A stretch of 64,000 nt of DNA from Antedon mediterranea (taxonomy: Eukaryota > Echinodermata > Crinoidea > Comatulida > Antedonidae), in the NCBI RefSeq assembly GCF_964355755.1, contig NC_092671.1:23703070-23767069 (forward strand), written 5' to 3'. Both the position numbers and the translations under genes were made by a program. Below the pieces are notes generated by a model. It worked only from the letters and a program-made list of their open reading frames with translations. It made no database searches and was not told where the DNA came from. Of the stretch, positions 33,194-45,235 are shown one piece after another. The stretch's first letter is position 1, and the number at the start of each line of letters is the position of its first letter.

Positions 33194-34744
33194 TTCTTCT
33201 TTCCTTCCTTCCTTTTTGTGAGTCGCATTTCTCTAAAATGTGTAAACATAACATTTCATAACTTTGACAACATATGGGCATTTACGTGAAGTTGTGCACC
33301 TCCTATTTTTGAATGACGTCATAGTTGCGCAACGTGACTTACGCGCAATTTTATGAATTTCAAAGATTGATCATAGATTAAAAACCAAAAGTCATTTAGT
33401 ATTGACACTTTGACAAAATTTAAGTCATATCAGGGGCAAACTTTCTACGGATTAAAAATGGCATGTTTCACAAGAAGTTACGCGCGCACGCGCATTTAAA
33501 ATTTCAAAATGCGCAAAATTAATTTCTAATCAACTTTTTACGCGTTTCATGTCATATTGAGCATGTCAAAAATTCCCACGGGCGCGCAATTTTTTACGCA
33601 CGCGGTGCGCACGTAGCGATAAAAACATCTTTTTTTCTCTTGAATTATATTTTTCAAGCCTTTCCTAGTAATTTTGAAAACAATTTAGAACTTTTCCAGT
33701 TTAAATAACGCCATACGAACACGTTGAATTAGACAATTTGTGCGCGTTTTTTATGAAAAAGCTTAAAAAATCATCAAAATAATGTCTTTTTTTAAACAGT
33801 CATAGTTTCTAAAGTAAACCGTGAACCGTTTATTTTTATTACAAAATCTAGAAGTTGATGAGTTGCAGATATCGGATCATGCATCGATAAGGCTAAAAAA
33901 ACATTGTGACGTAATCGTATGGCCACACGAATGTAAAATATAGGATTTTTGTCTGTTTCGTTATTGCTCATCACATTCAATGGAGCGCATCACGCTTATC
34001 TGTATTTCTTTTTCTCCTATATTTATATATTGTCTAGGTCAATCAACTTTCTTTAGCATGAGATAAAAATATTTAAATTTTTATAACGTCATCATGCCTA
34101 AAAATTTTAATTACGTGGGTCATTAATTTCATCTTTACAGTAAATTTTAATCTGTAATAGCTCGTAAGAATAAAATGTGATAATCACGATTAAAACGTTT
34201 TCTGGAAGCTATAGGATTGTAGATACGAATTCATGTAAACATTTTGCCAATCGGATGTTGTGACGTCATCATATTGCCAGTTGAATAAAAAAAGTCGTAT
34301 TTTCATATTTTGCGTAATAGTTCATCACATTTAAATGTGCGCGCACCAACATTTTACGTATTCAAATTTCTTCTACACGTTAATATGTTGTTGCTAAGAT
34401 AATTTTCTTCAGAAATTGCTATCGTTGTGTTGTTTTTTTTATGACGTCATCATGTTAAATATTTGAATTAAAGGCAGGTCCCATAATTCAGTTAATATGT
34501 CATATAATATACAGTACAGTAGTACAATGTACACCAGCATAGTCTCTGATGTGAGCAAATTGTTGTTTGCCGCCCTCTGTATCATGTAGAATTAATGTCT
34601 CCTTTTATACACAGTGTACTGTATAATTATAATACAAGGCGAAAATACAGGACCACCTCTTATTATAGTTTTTAACGTATGACGTGCACGTGGCATCTGT
34701 CGTGCGGATAACTAACTCGTCAAAGTGACGAGTTTCATGTCTAG
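33194..34744 (+). mobile_element. Second Helitron copy in tandem, lacking its 5' terminus
   Basis: It is a diverged direct repeat of 31680-33193 throughout (for example ATTTACGTGAA(C/G)TTGTGC, GTTGCGCAACGTGACTTACG), ending with the same hairpin (34714-34734) and CTAG at 34741-34744 before TT. It starts directly at the CTAG end of the previous copy, as in Helitron concatemers. Confidence 0.75.
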
Positions 34745-34794
34745 TTATTATTGTTATTATTATTATTAGTATTATTCATAATATAAAAATAACG

Positions 34795-35045
34795 CTTAAA
34801 AGAGAACGACGTTTCGACTCCATCATGGGGTCATTATCAAGTCCAATGAATAAAATATAAAACAACAACTAATTAAGTAGCACAAGCCAAGGGTCAAAGT
34901 TTAAATAACAAAAGACCTATTGTCTAACATCCTGTCAAATGAAAAGCTTAGCTTTTACAGAGTCACTTTGTTTATTCAGACTAGGTTTTAATTGTCTGAT
35001 ATACAACATTTCATAGATAAGACACTCAAATTTGTTTTTGCATTT
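34795..35045 (-). mobile_element. Inverted Penelope-like fragment: 3' UTR and end of GIY-YIG ORF
   Basis: Read on the minus strand it contains TTGTTTTTTGCATTTCC-like GIY-YIG tail sequence (the same as 18088-18250: TGTCTTATCTATGAAATG, AGACAATTAAAACCTAG), followed by a 3' UTR. The UTR includes GACCCCATGATGGAGTCGAA, a stem followed by GAAACGTC. The segment 34860-34940 is the paralogous empty site of the transposon at 10999. It abuts a forward copy of the same gene at 35054. Confidence 0.65.
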
Positions 35046-35053
35046 CCTAAGTT

Positions 35054-35311
35054 AAAGATAACATTAGGAAAGTCGAAAAGAAACCTACTATTATAAGTCA
35101 ACAATGTGTTGTGTATAAATTTAAATGTGACTTGTGCGATGCAAGTTATGTGGGATATACATGCCGACACCTCTACCAACGCATTGTTGAACATAGTAGA
35201 TGCTTAATAGAACAGCATTTGAAGGATCATAACGTGATTGTTAATCCAAGTAAAATTAATTCATGTTTTAGTATACTTAGGAAATGCAAAAACAAATTTG
35301 ACTGTCTGACT
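35054..35311 (+). pseudogene. Penelope-like GIY-YIG endonuclease fragment
   Basis: The open frame reads KDNIRKVEKKPTIISQQC, VVYKFKCDLCDASYVGYT, CRHLYQRIVEHSRC, then FSILRKCKNKFDCL before similarity ends at about 35311. Y-K-F-x-C-x-x-C...YVGYT...R-x-L-x-x-R-x-x-EH are the GIY-YIG and zinc-type motifs. It is very close to the copy at 18088-18350, and forms a head-to-head inverted junction with the fragment on its left. The reverse transcriptase is absent. Confidence 0.7.
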
Positions 35312-35319
35312 GTAATTAT

Positions 35320-38030
35320 TATGAATGTGGGTTGTATTTATTGTTATTGTGTCATTGGTAATTTCGTAAAAAACTTAAAAGTAATTTGTTTATCATTGTA
35401 CTCAAACTAGACCTTCAAACTGTTTTTGTCATGACTTTTTTTTATTTAATAATTATATACAAATGTATTTTTTTCTTTTGTTTATGGGTCTTGTGTGACA
35501 AGTATTCTCTTCTTGCAAGATCCTCTATTAATGGTATTTTTTGTATTTTCTCATTATAAATTATCATTCTTTTTTATTGTATTGTTTTACCATTGATAGA
35601 AACTAATAAATGTTGAATTATGAAGAATTATGAATTATTATGAATTTGGTTTAGTGGATGGTGGTACTATCTGAGTGTTATCTGTTTAATTTTAGTTTAC
35701 TTTTTATTTTATATATGTGTGAAGCCATGTCCCTTGTGAAACTTGTGTAGTAGTGCAACTATTTAGTATCCTATCAATCAATCTTACTCATTTCCTGGTA
35801 ACTAGGCCCTATTTCTGCTGCCAATAAACAATACGGTATTTTTTTTTGCCTGCGACATGATCGGTCAACATCGTGTTTTTATTTTCTGTCGTTGTCAGCT
35901 GTTTTACACACGTGTATAGATATATTCGGCGAAAATGTGGAGCAAAGACGTCACAGTATTTACTATATAAATCTGTGTGGGGAAGGAGGGGTGGAGAAGG
36001 AGGGGGTGGGGAAGCTAAAATTTCTGGCCAACTAAAAGGTAATAAAAGGGACAACCAACATTTATAAAGACATTTCTAAAAAAACATAAAGCAGGAGTAC
36101 GGAATAGACTTGTCTCCAAAGCAAGTAAACTCAAAGCTGAAGAGCCTGCGAAAGCAGTACAACATTGTAAAATACAATAACTCGGGGAGGGAATGAATTA
36201 CTTGTCCCCATTACGATGTTTTCTGTGCTCTCACAACATATCTATCACTAGGGCTAGGCTGTTGAAAGTGAGATGTAAAACTTCCTTTAAGGCTTTATTG
36301 CAACTTTTAATTATCGACCAAATAAATGAATGGCAATTTGGGTAAAAAGGATGAAATTTAACACGACTACCCAAGAAGTATTGTTAGCAAAAACGGGGTA
36401 CTGAAAAATACGATATAAAAAATACCGTGTTTTATACCGTATTTTTAAACCGTATTTTTAAACCGTATTTTGAGTAGTTGCAGCAGAAACAGGCCCTTAT
36501 TCTATAGGAATGAGTCAGGTATATCAGAGGTGGGCCTGTAACCAGGAATGTACCTCTCTGGTCAAGACTTCAATAACTTTTGCTCCCATAGGATACATTT
36601 ACCTTTTATAAGTACTACTAGTACTGCATAATTAGGAAACAGTAAAGTCATATCTGAATTGAAGTTCTAATATATATATTAATAGTTTATTTTGTATTTT
36701 TGTAGTTAAGTTAAGTGTTCTCCGAATAAATTATTATTAATGGTCTCCCTTCCTTTGATGTTTTTATGGCCTCCAGATGTTACTTGCCAGTGTTTGCAAT
36801 AGAGATAACATAACATTAAATGAAGTTAGGTCCTAATTGTAAACTAGTAAGAATTATTAATTGGCTTAAACAAATTTATGATAATAGGGTAAAGTCAAAT
36901 AAAAGTAAAATTAATTAAAATGAGATATAAATTTAAATAGAAGAATAACAGCTATTTATCTCCCTGGCTCAATGTAGTTAGAGAAGGTAAAGGTTGTTCT
37001 CAGAATTTAAAGATACATTCCAATACACTTGCTTTAGATAGATATTTATGTACAAATATGTCATAGTTTTATAAATATGGTAACTACACAATAAATTTAC
37101 CAAATACCAGTTCATTGCAAACTAATGGAAATTTGGATAACATTTGTAAATGTTTGTATGTCTATGCGTATGAAACTCAAATTGCCAAATGTCTTTAATC
37201 CTCTAAAAATAGAACGACTATACAAAGTTTGTCGCAGTGTGAATAAAAATGCTTCAATGTTAAAAGAAACCAATTTCCTGAGATGTTTTTCTTGGTCTTG
37301 ATTTTATCCTGCATTTCAAATCATCATCAAGAAAGCTGACTCTTGCAACACCACTCAAGGCTAATGTACTTAATGCATCATTGGTTTCAGTAACCAAATT
37401 GTCCCTTAGTTTCTCACTTTTATACCTCTAATAATCTAAACTAGTAATGTTATGGCTAACTTGATTAAAATTTATTGGAGTAACTTAAGTAATCAAACTG
37501 GTGTCAATACTTATATAATGATATAGTTATCAATAGTCATGTTTCTGATGTTAGGGAAAATTATATCAATTACAGTCATCAAATTCACTACAGCTGAAAT
37601 ATTCTAATCTATGCTTTCCTGTTTATTGATGTCCCTAATTTGGGTTCCTATTGTTCCTTATTATTTTTGCTGGTGACACTGTGTAGCAAGAATGTGTATA
37701 TCTTAACATAGATTCTAAGTACTGTATATTCCTTTGTTCATAACTAATTGATATGCTAATTTAGTTTCTAAAGTATGTGGGTTGCATTTAATTGGTATTA
37801 GTATTACAGTTTATTTTTAATTTGGTTTTATCGAATTATCAATAAAAACTAATTGATCATTTCTTATTTTTGACTTATTTCTTATTTGAATACTATTTGG
37901 AAATTTTTTTTAATGGTTCAACAAAATGTAAACACCATTTATTACTAGATAACATCTATGATTTATATCAAGATAAATCAATTGGCTCAATTTTTGGACT
38001 ATAATTGTAATTCATTTTTAATTACAGCTA
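35320..38030. other. AT-rich interval without recognisable gene
   Basis: Contains a G-rich tract near 35965-36015 and short frames with no recognisable domain. A segment at 37205-37430 resembles part of 30170-30450 (TTGTCGCAG, GATTTTATCC(A/T)GCATTTCAAATCAT, CAAGGCTAATG, TAGTTTCTCACTTT), so an unnamed dispersed repeat of about 250 bp is present at both sites. I see no exon that I can support. Confidence 0.5.
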
Positions 38031-38037
38031 TAGTTAA

Positions 38038-40608
38038 GTCTAGGACCTGGGTCAAATTTGTATGCATTTAATTTAGGAGAGAATATCTCAACTGTTAGGA
38101 TAATTTGACACCAACGAACAACATGGAATGTGTGCTGAATTCGCTATCCGGGGCGAACATGCCCAAAATCGGGGTCAAAGGTTCTTATATCTCGACAACC
38201 ACTTGTCGTACAGATTTGCTTTTGGTGACAAATTGTTCAGAAAATACATATTTATATTCAGTCTAACACAACCTCTAACAAAAAAATGACTGGAAATGCT
38301 TTTACTGACCTTTGACCCCAAAATGACCAAAAAACACATTTTCAGGTTAAATTATTCTTTGAAATGCCAATGGACAACTGTATGGTATCAAATGAAAGCA
38401 TACACAATATGCTACCCAACTTGTATTGAAAATGTTTAATTATGAAGCTAATTATATGGAAAATGTGCATATTTTGATTATTTTTATACAAAAAATGAAT
38501 AATTGGTAGCGTAATTGTTATTTATATAATATTAAATAATTTAAGTGTTTGGAAAAACTATTTGGTATCAAATGAAAGCCCATAAAATATTCTACCCATT
38601 GCTACCCAACTTTTATTAAAAATCTGTAATTATGATGCTAATTTTGTTAAAAATGTACATATTTTAGTATTTTTTTACAAAATGAGTATACATATTAAAT
38701 AGTGTAAATTTATTTTGATTTATTTATAATATTTAATAATTCAAGTGTTCTTTTGGTGTCAAATTGTTCAGAATATACATATTTGTATTCGGTCTAACAC
38801 AACTTTTAGCGGAAAAATTACCGGAAATGCTGTCACTGACCTTTGACCTAAAAATGACCAAAAAAACACATTTTCTGGTTAAATTATTCTTTAAAATGCC
38901 AATAGATAAACTGTATGGTATCAAATGAAAGCATACACAATATGCTACCCATTGCTACTCAACTTGTATTGACAATTTTTAATTATGAAACTAATTATAT
39001 GGAAAATGTGCATATTTTGATTACTTTTATACAAAAAACGAGTATTTGGTAGCGTAATTGTTATGTTTTTTTATATAATATTAAATTATTTAAGTGTGTG
39101 AAAAAACTATTTGGTATCAAATGAAAGCCCATTAAATATTCTATCATTGCTACCCAACTTGTTTTAAGAATCTGTAATTATGTTGTATTTTTTTATATCT
39201 AGGCTAGATCATTATCCTGTAACACTAACAGTTGAGATATTCTCTCCTAAATTAAATGCATACAAATCTGACCCAGGTCCTAGACTATATGACTATACAT
39301 TCATTTTAAATATTATTCATATTGGGTGTTACTTTGTCCAATTTGTTAAATTTATTGGATATTTTACGTACTGGTGGCCATCTCGGATTTGACACCCCTT
39401 TTTTAGAAAAATGGTAACATCTTTGTTGTATTACTTTACAACGTAGAGAAACTAAATCAGCTGGAATTACATAAGTGGCCTATTAAAATGAATATATATG
39501 TTCCGAGTATTTTGATACCAATATCATTTTGATAGACCAAAGGGTTACGGAGATTAATAGGGCAATTTGGATGCCATTTTGAAATTGCATTGAAAATCTG
39601 TAATTATGAATAATGATGTAGATTTTTTTGAAAAATTTGCATATTTTATTAATTTTTGACAAAAATGAGTATATTAAATAGTGTAAATTTATTTTGGTTT
39701 ATTTATTATGATTAAATTATTGAAGTGTTTAGAAGATCTATTCAGTATCAAATGAAAGCCCATAAAAATATTCTATCCATTGTTACCCAACTTGTATTGA
39801 AAATCTAATTATGATATTTAACAACAAAATGTGTATATTTTGACAAAAATGAGTACTGTATACTGTACGTAAGTGCAAGTAGTGTACATTTATTTTGTAT
39901 AATAAATCAATATTTTTTTAGTTTTAATGAAATATGTGACATATCAAATGAAAGCCAATCATATATGCTATAATTGAATTGTAAAGTTAAAATTAATAAA
40001 GCTACTTTAGAAAATGTTTTATAATATTATAAATAAACCAAAATAAATTTACACTACTTTCTGTATACGGTACTCATTTTTTTCCAAACACTGATGATGT
40101 AATGATTTAATATTATATAAATAAACATACCAATTACGCTACCAAATATTCATTTTTTGTATAAAAGTAATCAAAATATGCACATTTTCCATACAATTAG
40201 CTTCATAATTAGAAATTTTCAATACAAATGCTTTCATTTGATACCACACAGTTTGTCCTTAGCATTTTAAAGAATAATTAAACCTGAAAATGTGTTTTTT
40301 GGTCATTTTTGGGTCAAAAGTCAGTAAAAGTATTTCCAGTAATTTTTTCGCTAGAGGTTGTGTTAGACTGAATATAAATATGTATATTCTGAACATTTTG
40401 TCACCAAAAGCAAATCTGTACGACAAGTGGTTGTCGAGATATAAGAACCACACATTTTTAACTTTTGACCCCGATTTTGGGCATGTTCGCCCCGGATAGC
40501 GAATTTGGCACACATTCCATGTTGTTCGTTGGGGGTCAAATTATCCTATAACAGTTGAGATATTCTCTCCTAAATTTAATGCATACAAATCTGACCCAGG
40601 TCCTAGAC
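38038..40608. mobile_element. 2.57-kb element with long (about 350-560 bp) inverted arms
   Basis: It starts GTCTAGGACCTGGGTCAAAT and ends with its inverse at 40608. The inverted match includes AATATCTCAACTGTTA, GCTATCCGGGGCGAACATGC and the recurrent module. Interior direct repeats carry TATCAAATGAAAGC(C/A) and GCTACCCA(A/T) at roughly 400-500-bp spacing, and the terminal sequence occurs once more internally at about 39226-39285, suggesting nested insertion. No transposase. The target duplication is not obvious. Confidence 0.72.
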
Positions 40609-41179
40609 AACGGAAACATTAAAAAACATTTCAACCCCTTAATAAACATTTTTCTTCTTAATTGTTTTTTTTTTCAAATTTTAGATTTAGAATAGATTTT
40701 ACTATTATGAAAATTGTGCATTGTCCATTGTCCTTAAGATCGACAATTATCCTTAATATGCACTTATTTCTTAAATGTATTGTTTATAGTTCATAGATTT
40801 TACAAATATGGTACAGTATTAATTGTTATAACTTTTTGTGAACATTTTGTATGGGTTGAACCTCTCGTTACGTGTTCCTCCGTTTTAAAGGAGAGAAACC
40901 AAACTATTATTATTATATTATGTTGGCAAGCGTCTATTAATTAGTATGACAACAACATTTTTATATTTAATGACAAAAAGAGAGATTGACCTTTTGCTTT
41001 CATTAACTCAGATTAGCAAGAAAAAAAAAATGTTTGTCTTTCTTCTTACAATTAAAGAATAATAGAACTTGAATGAAGCTCAATTGATTAGAATGAGAGT
41101 ATACTGTACTAGAATTATTTAGTAATCAACAAAACCAAAGCAAGGCAAGGTACATAATAGTTTAGAATATCTTAAAAAT

Positions 41180-41660
41180 GAAATTATTGAAGAAGTTAAC
41201 GAATACAAATATTTAGATACTACCATAGTAGACAACAAATTTAATGTTACAACTCAGTCAGATGAAAAGCAAATCAGCGAATGTATTTTTAAAGAAAACT
41301 TAACTATTTTAACGTAGATAAAACGATTTCAATATTATTTTACAAATCTGTTGTCCTTAGCATTTTAACTTTAAATTGTATATATGGTAAGGTGACGAAA
41401 GCAATCAAAAACAAACTTAAGAATGTAAAGCTGCTAAACATATAATGAGAGTGGAAATTGTTATTGAAACCTTAGAAACAATTTATACCAGCTGAACTCA
41501 AAAGAAAGTTATTAAGATTATTCAAATTAAACACATCCTCTAAAATCATTAATTAAAATATAATAGATCTGGCATAAGATTATGTGTACCGCGTACTCAT
41601 ATGACAAGATATAGGAATTCTTTTTATCCAAATTCAATTTTCAAATTTAATCGGGCGCTA
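41180..41660 (+). pseudogene. Degenerate LINE reverse-transcriptase C-terminal region
   Basis: With several frameshifts and stops, translation recovers NEYKYLDTTIVDNKFN, a segment like LFYKSVVLSILTLN, and later GIRLCVPRTHMTRYRNSFYP. YKYLG-x-x-(I/V)D-x-KL...FY-x-S-V-x-S-x-LTF and RTxRYxxSFxP are conserved parts of LINE ORF2 downstream of the RT catalytic core. It is an old remnant. Confidence 0.55.
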
Positions 41661-41669
41661 ATTTTGTTA

Positions 41670-42940
41670 CTTATCATTTGTATTATGTATGCCAAAGGAA
41701 AGCAAATTTCCACAAATTATTGGACGAATAAAATATATATTGTATCTGATCTTAAAACTTTTTGAAAATGGAACATGTTCCCAATGTTAAATCATTACAG
41801 TGACATATTATAACAATAGACCTATTATAATTTATAGGTCCATCAATGATACCAACACACAGATTTATTTGTTTTATTTTATATACTATCATCATGTAAT
41901 TATTTTTAAACCATGATTTGACCAAAAAGATTATATCCTTTTATTTTGTATATTATTATTAATTGTAGTAAGGGATTGTAATGCTTTTATAACCATACTA
42001 CACAACTGCTCTTAGTCTTATCTCTGTGAGTGACAATAAAATCTCCCTCCCCATTAAATAACACCCCCTCCCCCTTGTACCCTAATGACATTCACACAGA
42101 GGTTCCAAATATATTGAAAAGATCGTTTTTTTATGTTGCGTCATTAAAAATCTGTAATTTAACGAGAAAATGTGACTTTTATACGAAATTTTGTCCACTC
42201 ATGTCGTAAATTGTTTACCACAAATGCGATAGAGCATGACCGAAATTACGATACGCCGTCAGCGCCCGTTGACAAATATGCTATAAAACCTATAATTGAC
42301 TGTTTATAGAATAATGTAAATTTAATTTACAATAAATACTCAATGAAATATATGACATAATAAAGAAATCCAAATATAAATTGAAATATTTACAGATAAT
42401 GTGTTTAAAAATATCCAAATTAAAACGGCCTTCCATAACATAAAGTGCGCCCTCAATCGTCATACATTTATCAAACTTTTGAATTTTATGTTTATGTTTT
42501 ATGCCATCACAAATGGCAAAATATATTTTTCGACTTTATGTTATTGTTAACTAGATTAAGAAGGAAAAAATCCATTTTGCGTCTACAAGATAATAATTTC
42601 AATTTCCAAACTTTAACAGCGGAAAACGGCCACGTTTGTGATTAGTCAGAATCAGAAAATATTTACTCATTCTTCCCTAAAGGATGGTGGAGCTGAATTG
42701 TATTGGCATCCCACATTGTGTGACGTTTTTGAGACATTTTAGAATAAATTTCATCCCAAGTGTTATTTGAAAATATAATATTGAAAAAAAAACCAAAACA
42801 ACGCTTTCCTCAATTACGTTGTTGCCAATTGAACTATTGTACGCATCTTGGCCGGCGGCCCACTACAATTCAGAGAATTAAAACGCATAATATTTACGAG
42901 ATACTTGTTTCCATTAAGAAAGACGTTAAAGAAGATGGAT
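41670..42940. other. AT-rich interval without recognisable gene
   Basis: Short frames at 42445-42645 and 42760-42942 have no recognisable domain. Nothing else is supported. Confidence 0.45.
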
Positions 42941-42942
42941 AA

Positions 42943-43681
42943 ATGGTGAAAGGCGAATGTAATTTCTTCATTGAATGTCATTCAAAACACCTATTTTTTA
43001 ACTTCAAATCTCTCAACGTCTTTGATGTTAATAAACTTCAAACTGCATTATTCATGTACCGACTTACAAATAATCTACTTCCGACCCACATATGTTCACT
43101 CTTTACTAAACCTTCTGATACCCATACACATTTTACCAGTTTTTCCAATACTAATGTATACACTGTTAAAAACTGCGACTCGCACATTAGACGTCATTCA
43201 ATACTTTATACCGGACCTAAACTTTGGGAAAGTCTTTCACATTCACTGATAAAGAAACCTTCACTTTTTAGTTTTAAAATTACATATAAGCAATCTCTAA
43301 TCCAAGCATATGATGAATAAGGTGTTATGATTATTTTTAATTATGTTAATTTATTGTTATTCTAATTTTTATATATTATATTTTAATCACAACTATTACT
43401 GATATTTGTTATTCTCCAATTTTTACTAGGCATTTTGTACAGCAAATATTAATATTTCATGTGCTGTTTTTGTCATGTACCGTAACTGCAGTCTTGTTAG
43501 GGGGTCAAGCTTAAAGTACCATACTTATTTGACCTCCTTTCACACTTCTTTGTTGTACAAGTTTCTCTATATATTTTGTTTAAATTAGTTTGATTACCTT
43601 AATGTTTCACATTACCGGTACTTGTATTATTTTTTGAAGTGTGAACAAAAATTGAATAAAAAAAAAAAAAAAAAAAAAAAC
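42943..43681 (+). mobile_element. LINE ORF2 C-terminus, 3' UTR and poly(A) tail
   Basis: A 125-codon open frame ends KKPSLFSFKITYKQSLIQAY. Upstream it has LQTALFMYRLTNNLLPTH, FTSFSNTNVYTVKNC and GPKLWESL. V-x-K-L-Q-x-A-x-F-M(Y/F)-x-x-x-x-N-x-LP...F...YxTR-like...GPKLW-x-SL is the usual C-terminal pattern of CR1/L2/Jockey-like elements. The 3' UTR ends in an A run (43658-43680). The copy is 5'-truncated but its remaining frame is intact. Confidence 0.72.
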
Positions 43682-43689
43682 AACCATAT

Positions 43690-44560
43690 TTATTTTCCCA
43701 TAAAAAAGGCCTATATAAATTTGGAAAAGAAAAATTATCAAACTGCAGGCAATAAGCTAGGCAGATTCCGACTTTACAGACATTTTGCGAAAGATCTGAT
43801 CCTGCTATTTTTTCTAATGTCCTTTCTATGACTTAATAATCGCAATAGTTTTAAAATTGTCTGAATTTTATTTCAAAACCCAATACAAACAGCAAAATTA
43901 ACTCGCAAATAATAACAGGAAGGTTTTCCACCAAACGCCATGCTCTGTTGTCAAAATCTACAATTATTGTGTGAAATGAGAATATTATATCTTATATCTT
44001 TGAACAATGTAAATATAGGTTACCTATTTCAGCGGTACGTTTACAATCTGCGTAGGAACCTTTTTGAAAAGTCTTTGTAGGGCCTCATCGCATAAATGTG
44101 TTTCTTTCATCTCTGTTTATTCCGTTCCGTTTACATTGTATGTTTGCCAATGTTTTTATTGAATTAAAAATTGATAGTTGGTAACTAATGTAAAGAGGGT
44201 TTGTGCAAAATGTGGTCATCCCTACCCAGAGCTGCTTAGAAGTAGTTTTGGTCATATATTTTGTAGAAACAGCACTTGTGACAAAATCTGCCGTCAATAA
44301 CAACCACATTATTTTGTGCAAACTTGCCACCATCAATGTGCAATTGATGTATCAATTGATTTCTACACTTGTGTTGTTTTTGATGGAAATTATAGGTTCA
44401 TATCGGCAAAAAATCATCACCCAAACATGACGCCGTTATATGTAACACATTTTGATGTTAAATGTGCAAATAATATTTTTTTTTAAATCAAAAAACTGTT
44501 TCGTTTGCTAATGTGAGATTGAACGGCTGGTAATAATATGTATATTTTGTAACACGAAAC
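43690..44560. other. Interval without recognisable gene
   Basis: Only short frames on both strands, no motifs or splice context that I can support. Confidence 0.45.
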
Positions 44561-44569
44561 ATTTTTTTT

Positions 44570-44650
44570 GTGTTCAATTCAATTCAAATTCACATTTATT
44601 TAGCCAAAAGCAGCATGGACCTTACACTCGAAAAACGGCATTCTGTAGTA
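44570..44650 (-). mobile_element. LINE 3' terminal fragment
   Basis: On the minus strand, TTTTGGCTAAATAAATGTGA is followed by ATTTGAATTGAATTGAAC, the 3' tail form of L2/CR1-like elements. Confidence 0.45.
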
Positions 44651-45235
44651 GTACCGGTAGTAAGTCCATTTACAAAAACAAAAATAAGTCATAATATTAT
44701 TGCTGAGAATTCTAAATTAACTTCAATCTGTGGAAGTAGTGTCATCATCAGCAATAGACACGATCGTACATCCAGTATCATCGGACAAAATGTGTTGTTT
44801 TTTAGAAGACAACATCTTTTATTCTGTATTACACAATCATATCTGCAAGTTGGACAAGGACGACACATCTTATTTTGGATACATACTCAGTGTTATTGCA
44901 TTTTTGCTATTTATTATTGAATTTTTCAAACAAAAATATGGTATAGATAGTAACAACGGATAGGATTATGTGCTAGATGTATCCCGGGTCGTCCCTATGC
45001 AACGTATTTTGGTGTTGAAATATTATACTATATAGGGGGCGCTATAACAAGCAAAAATTGTATTCATAAAAGCATGCACAGCAAATTCATATCCGAATAC
45101 TGTATCAGCAACAGAATTCATTTACGGCCTACAGAATTTTGCAAATCAAGATTTTATAAGATATCTCAACTTTAAAATCATATTGATGTTTTAGTAAACG
45201 TTTTTGGGATAGGATTCCATTATTATCAAGAGGTG

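Noticed and set aside
43622-43831. Frame with a poly-lysine run
   Set aside because: It reads through a LINE poly(A) tail.
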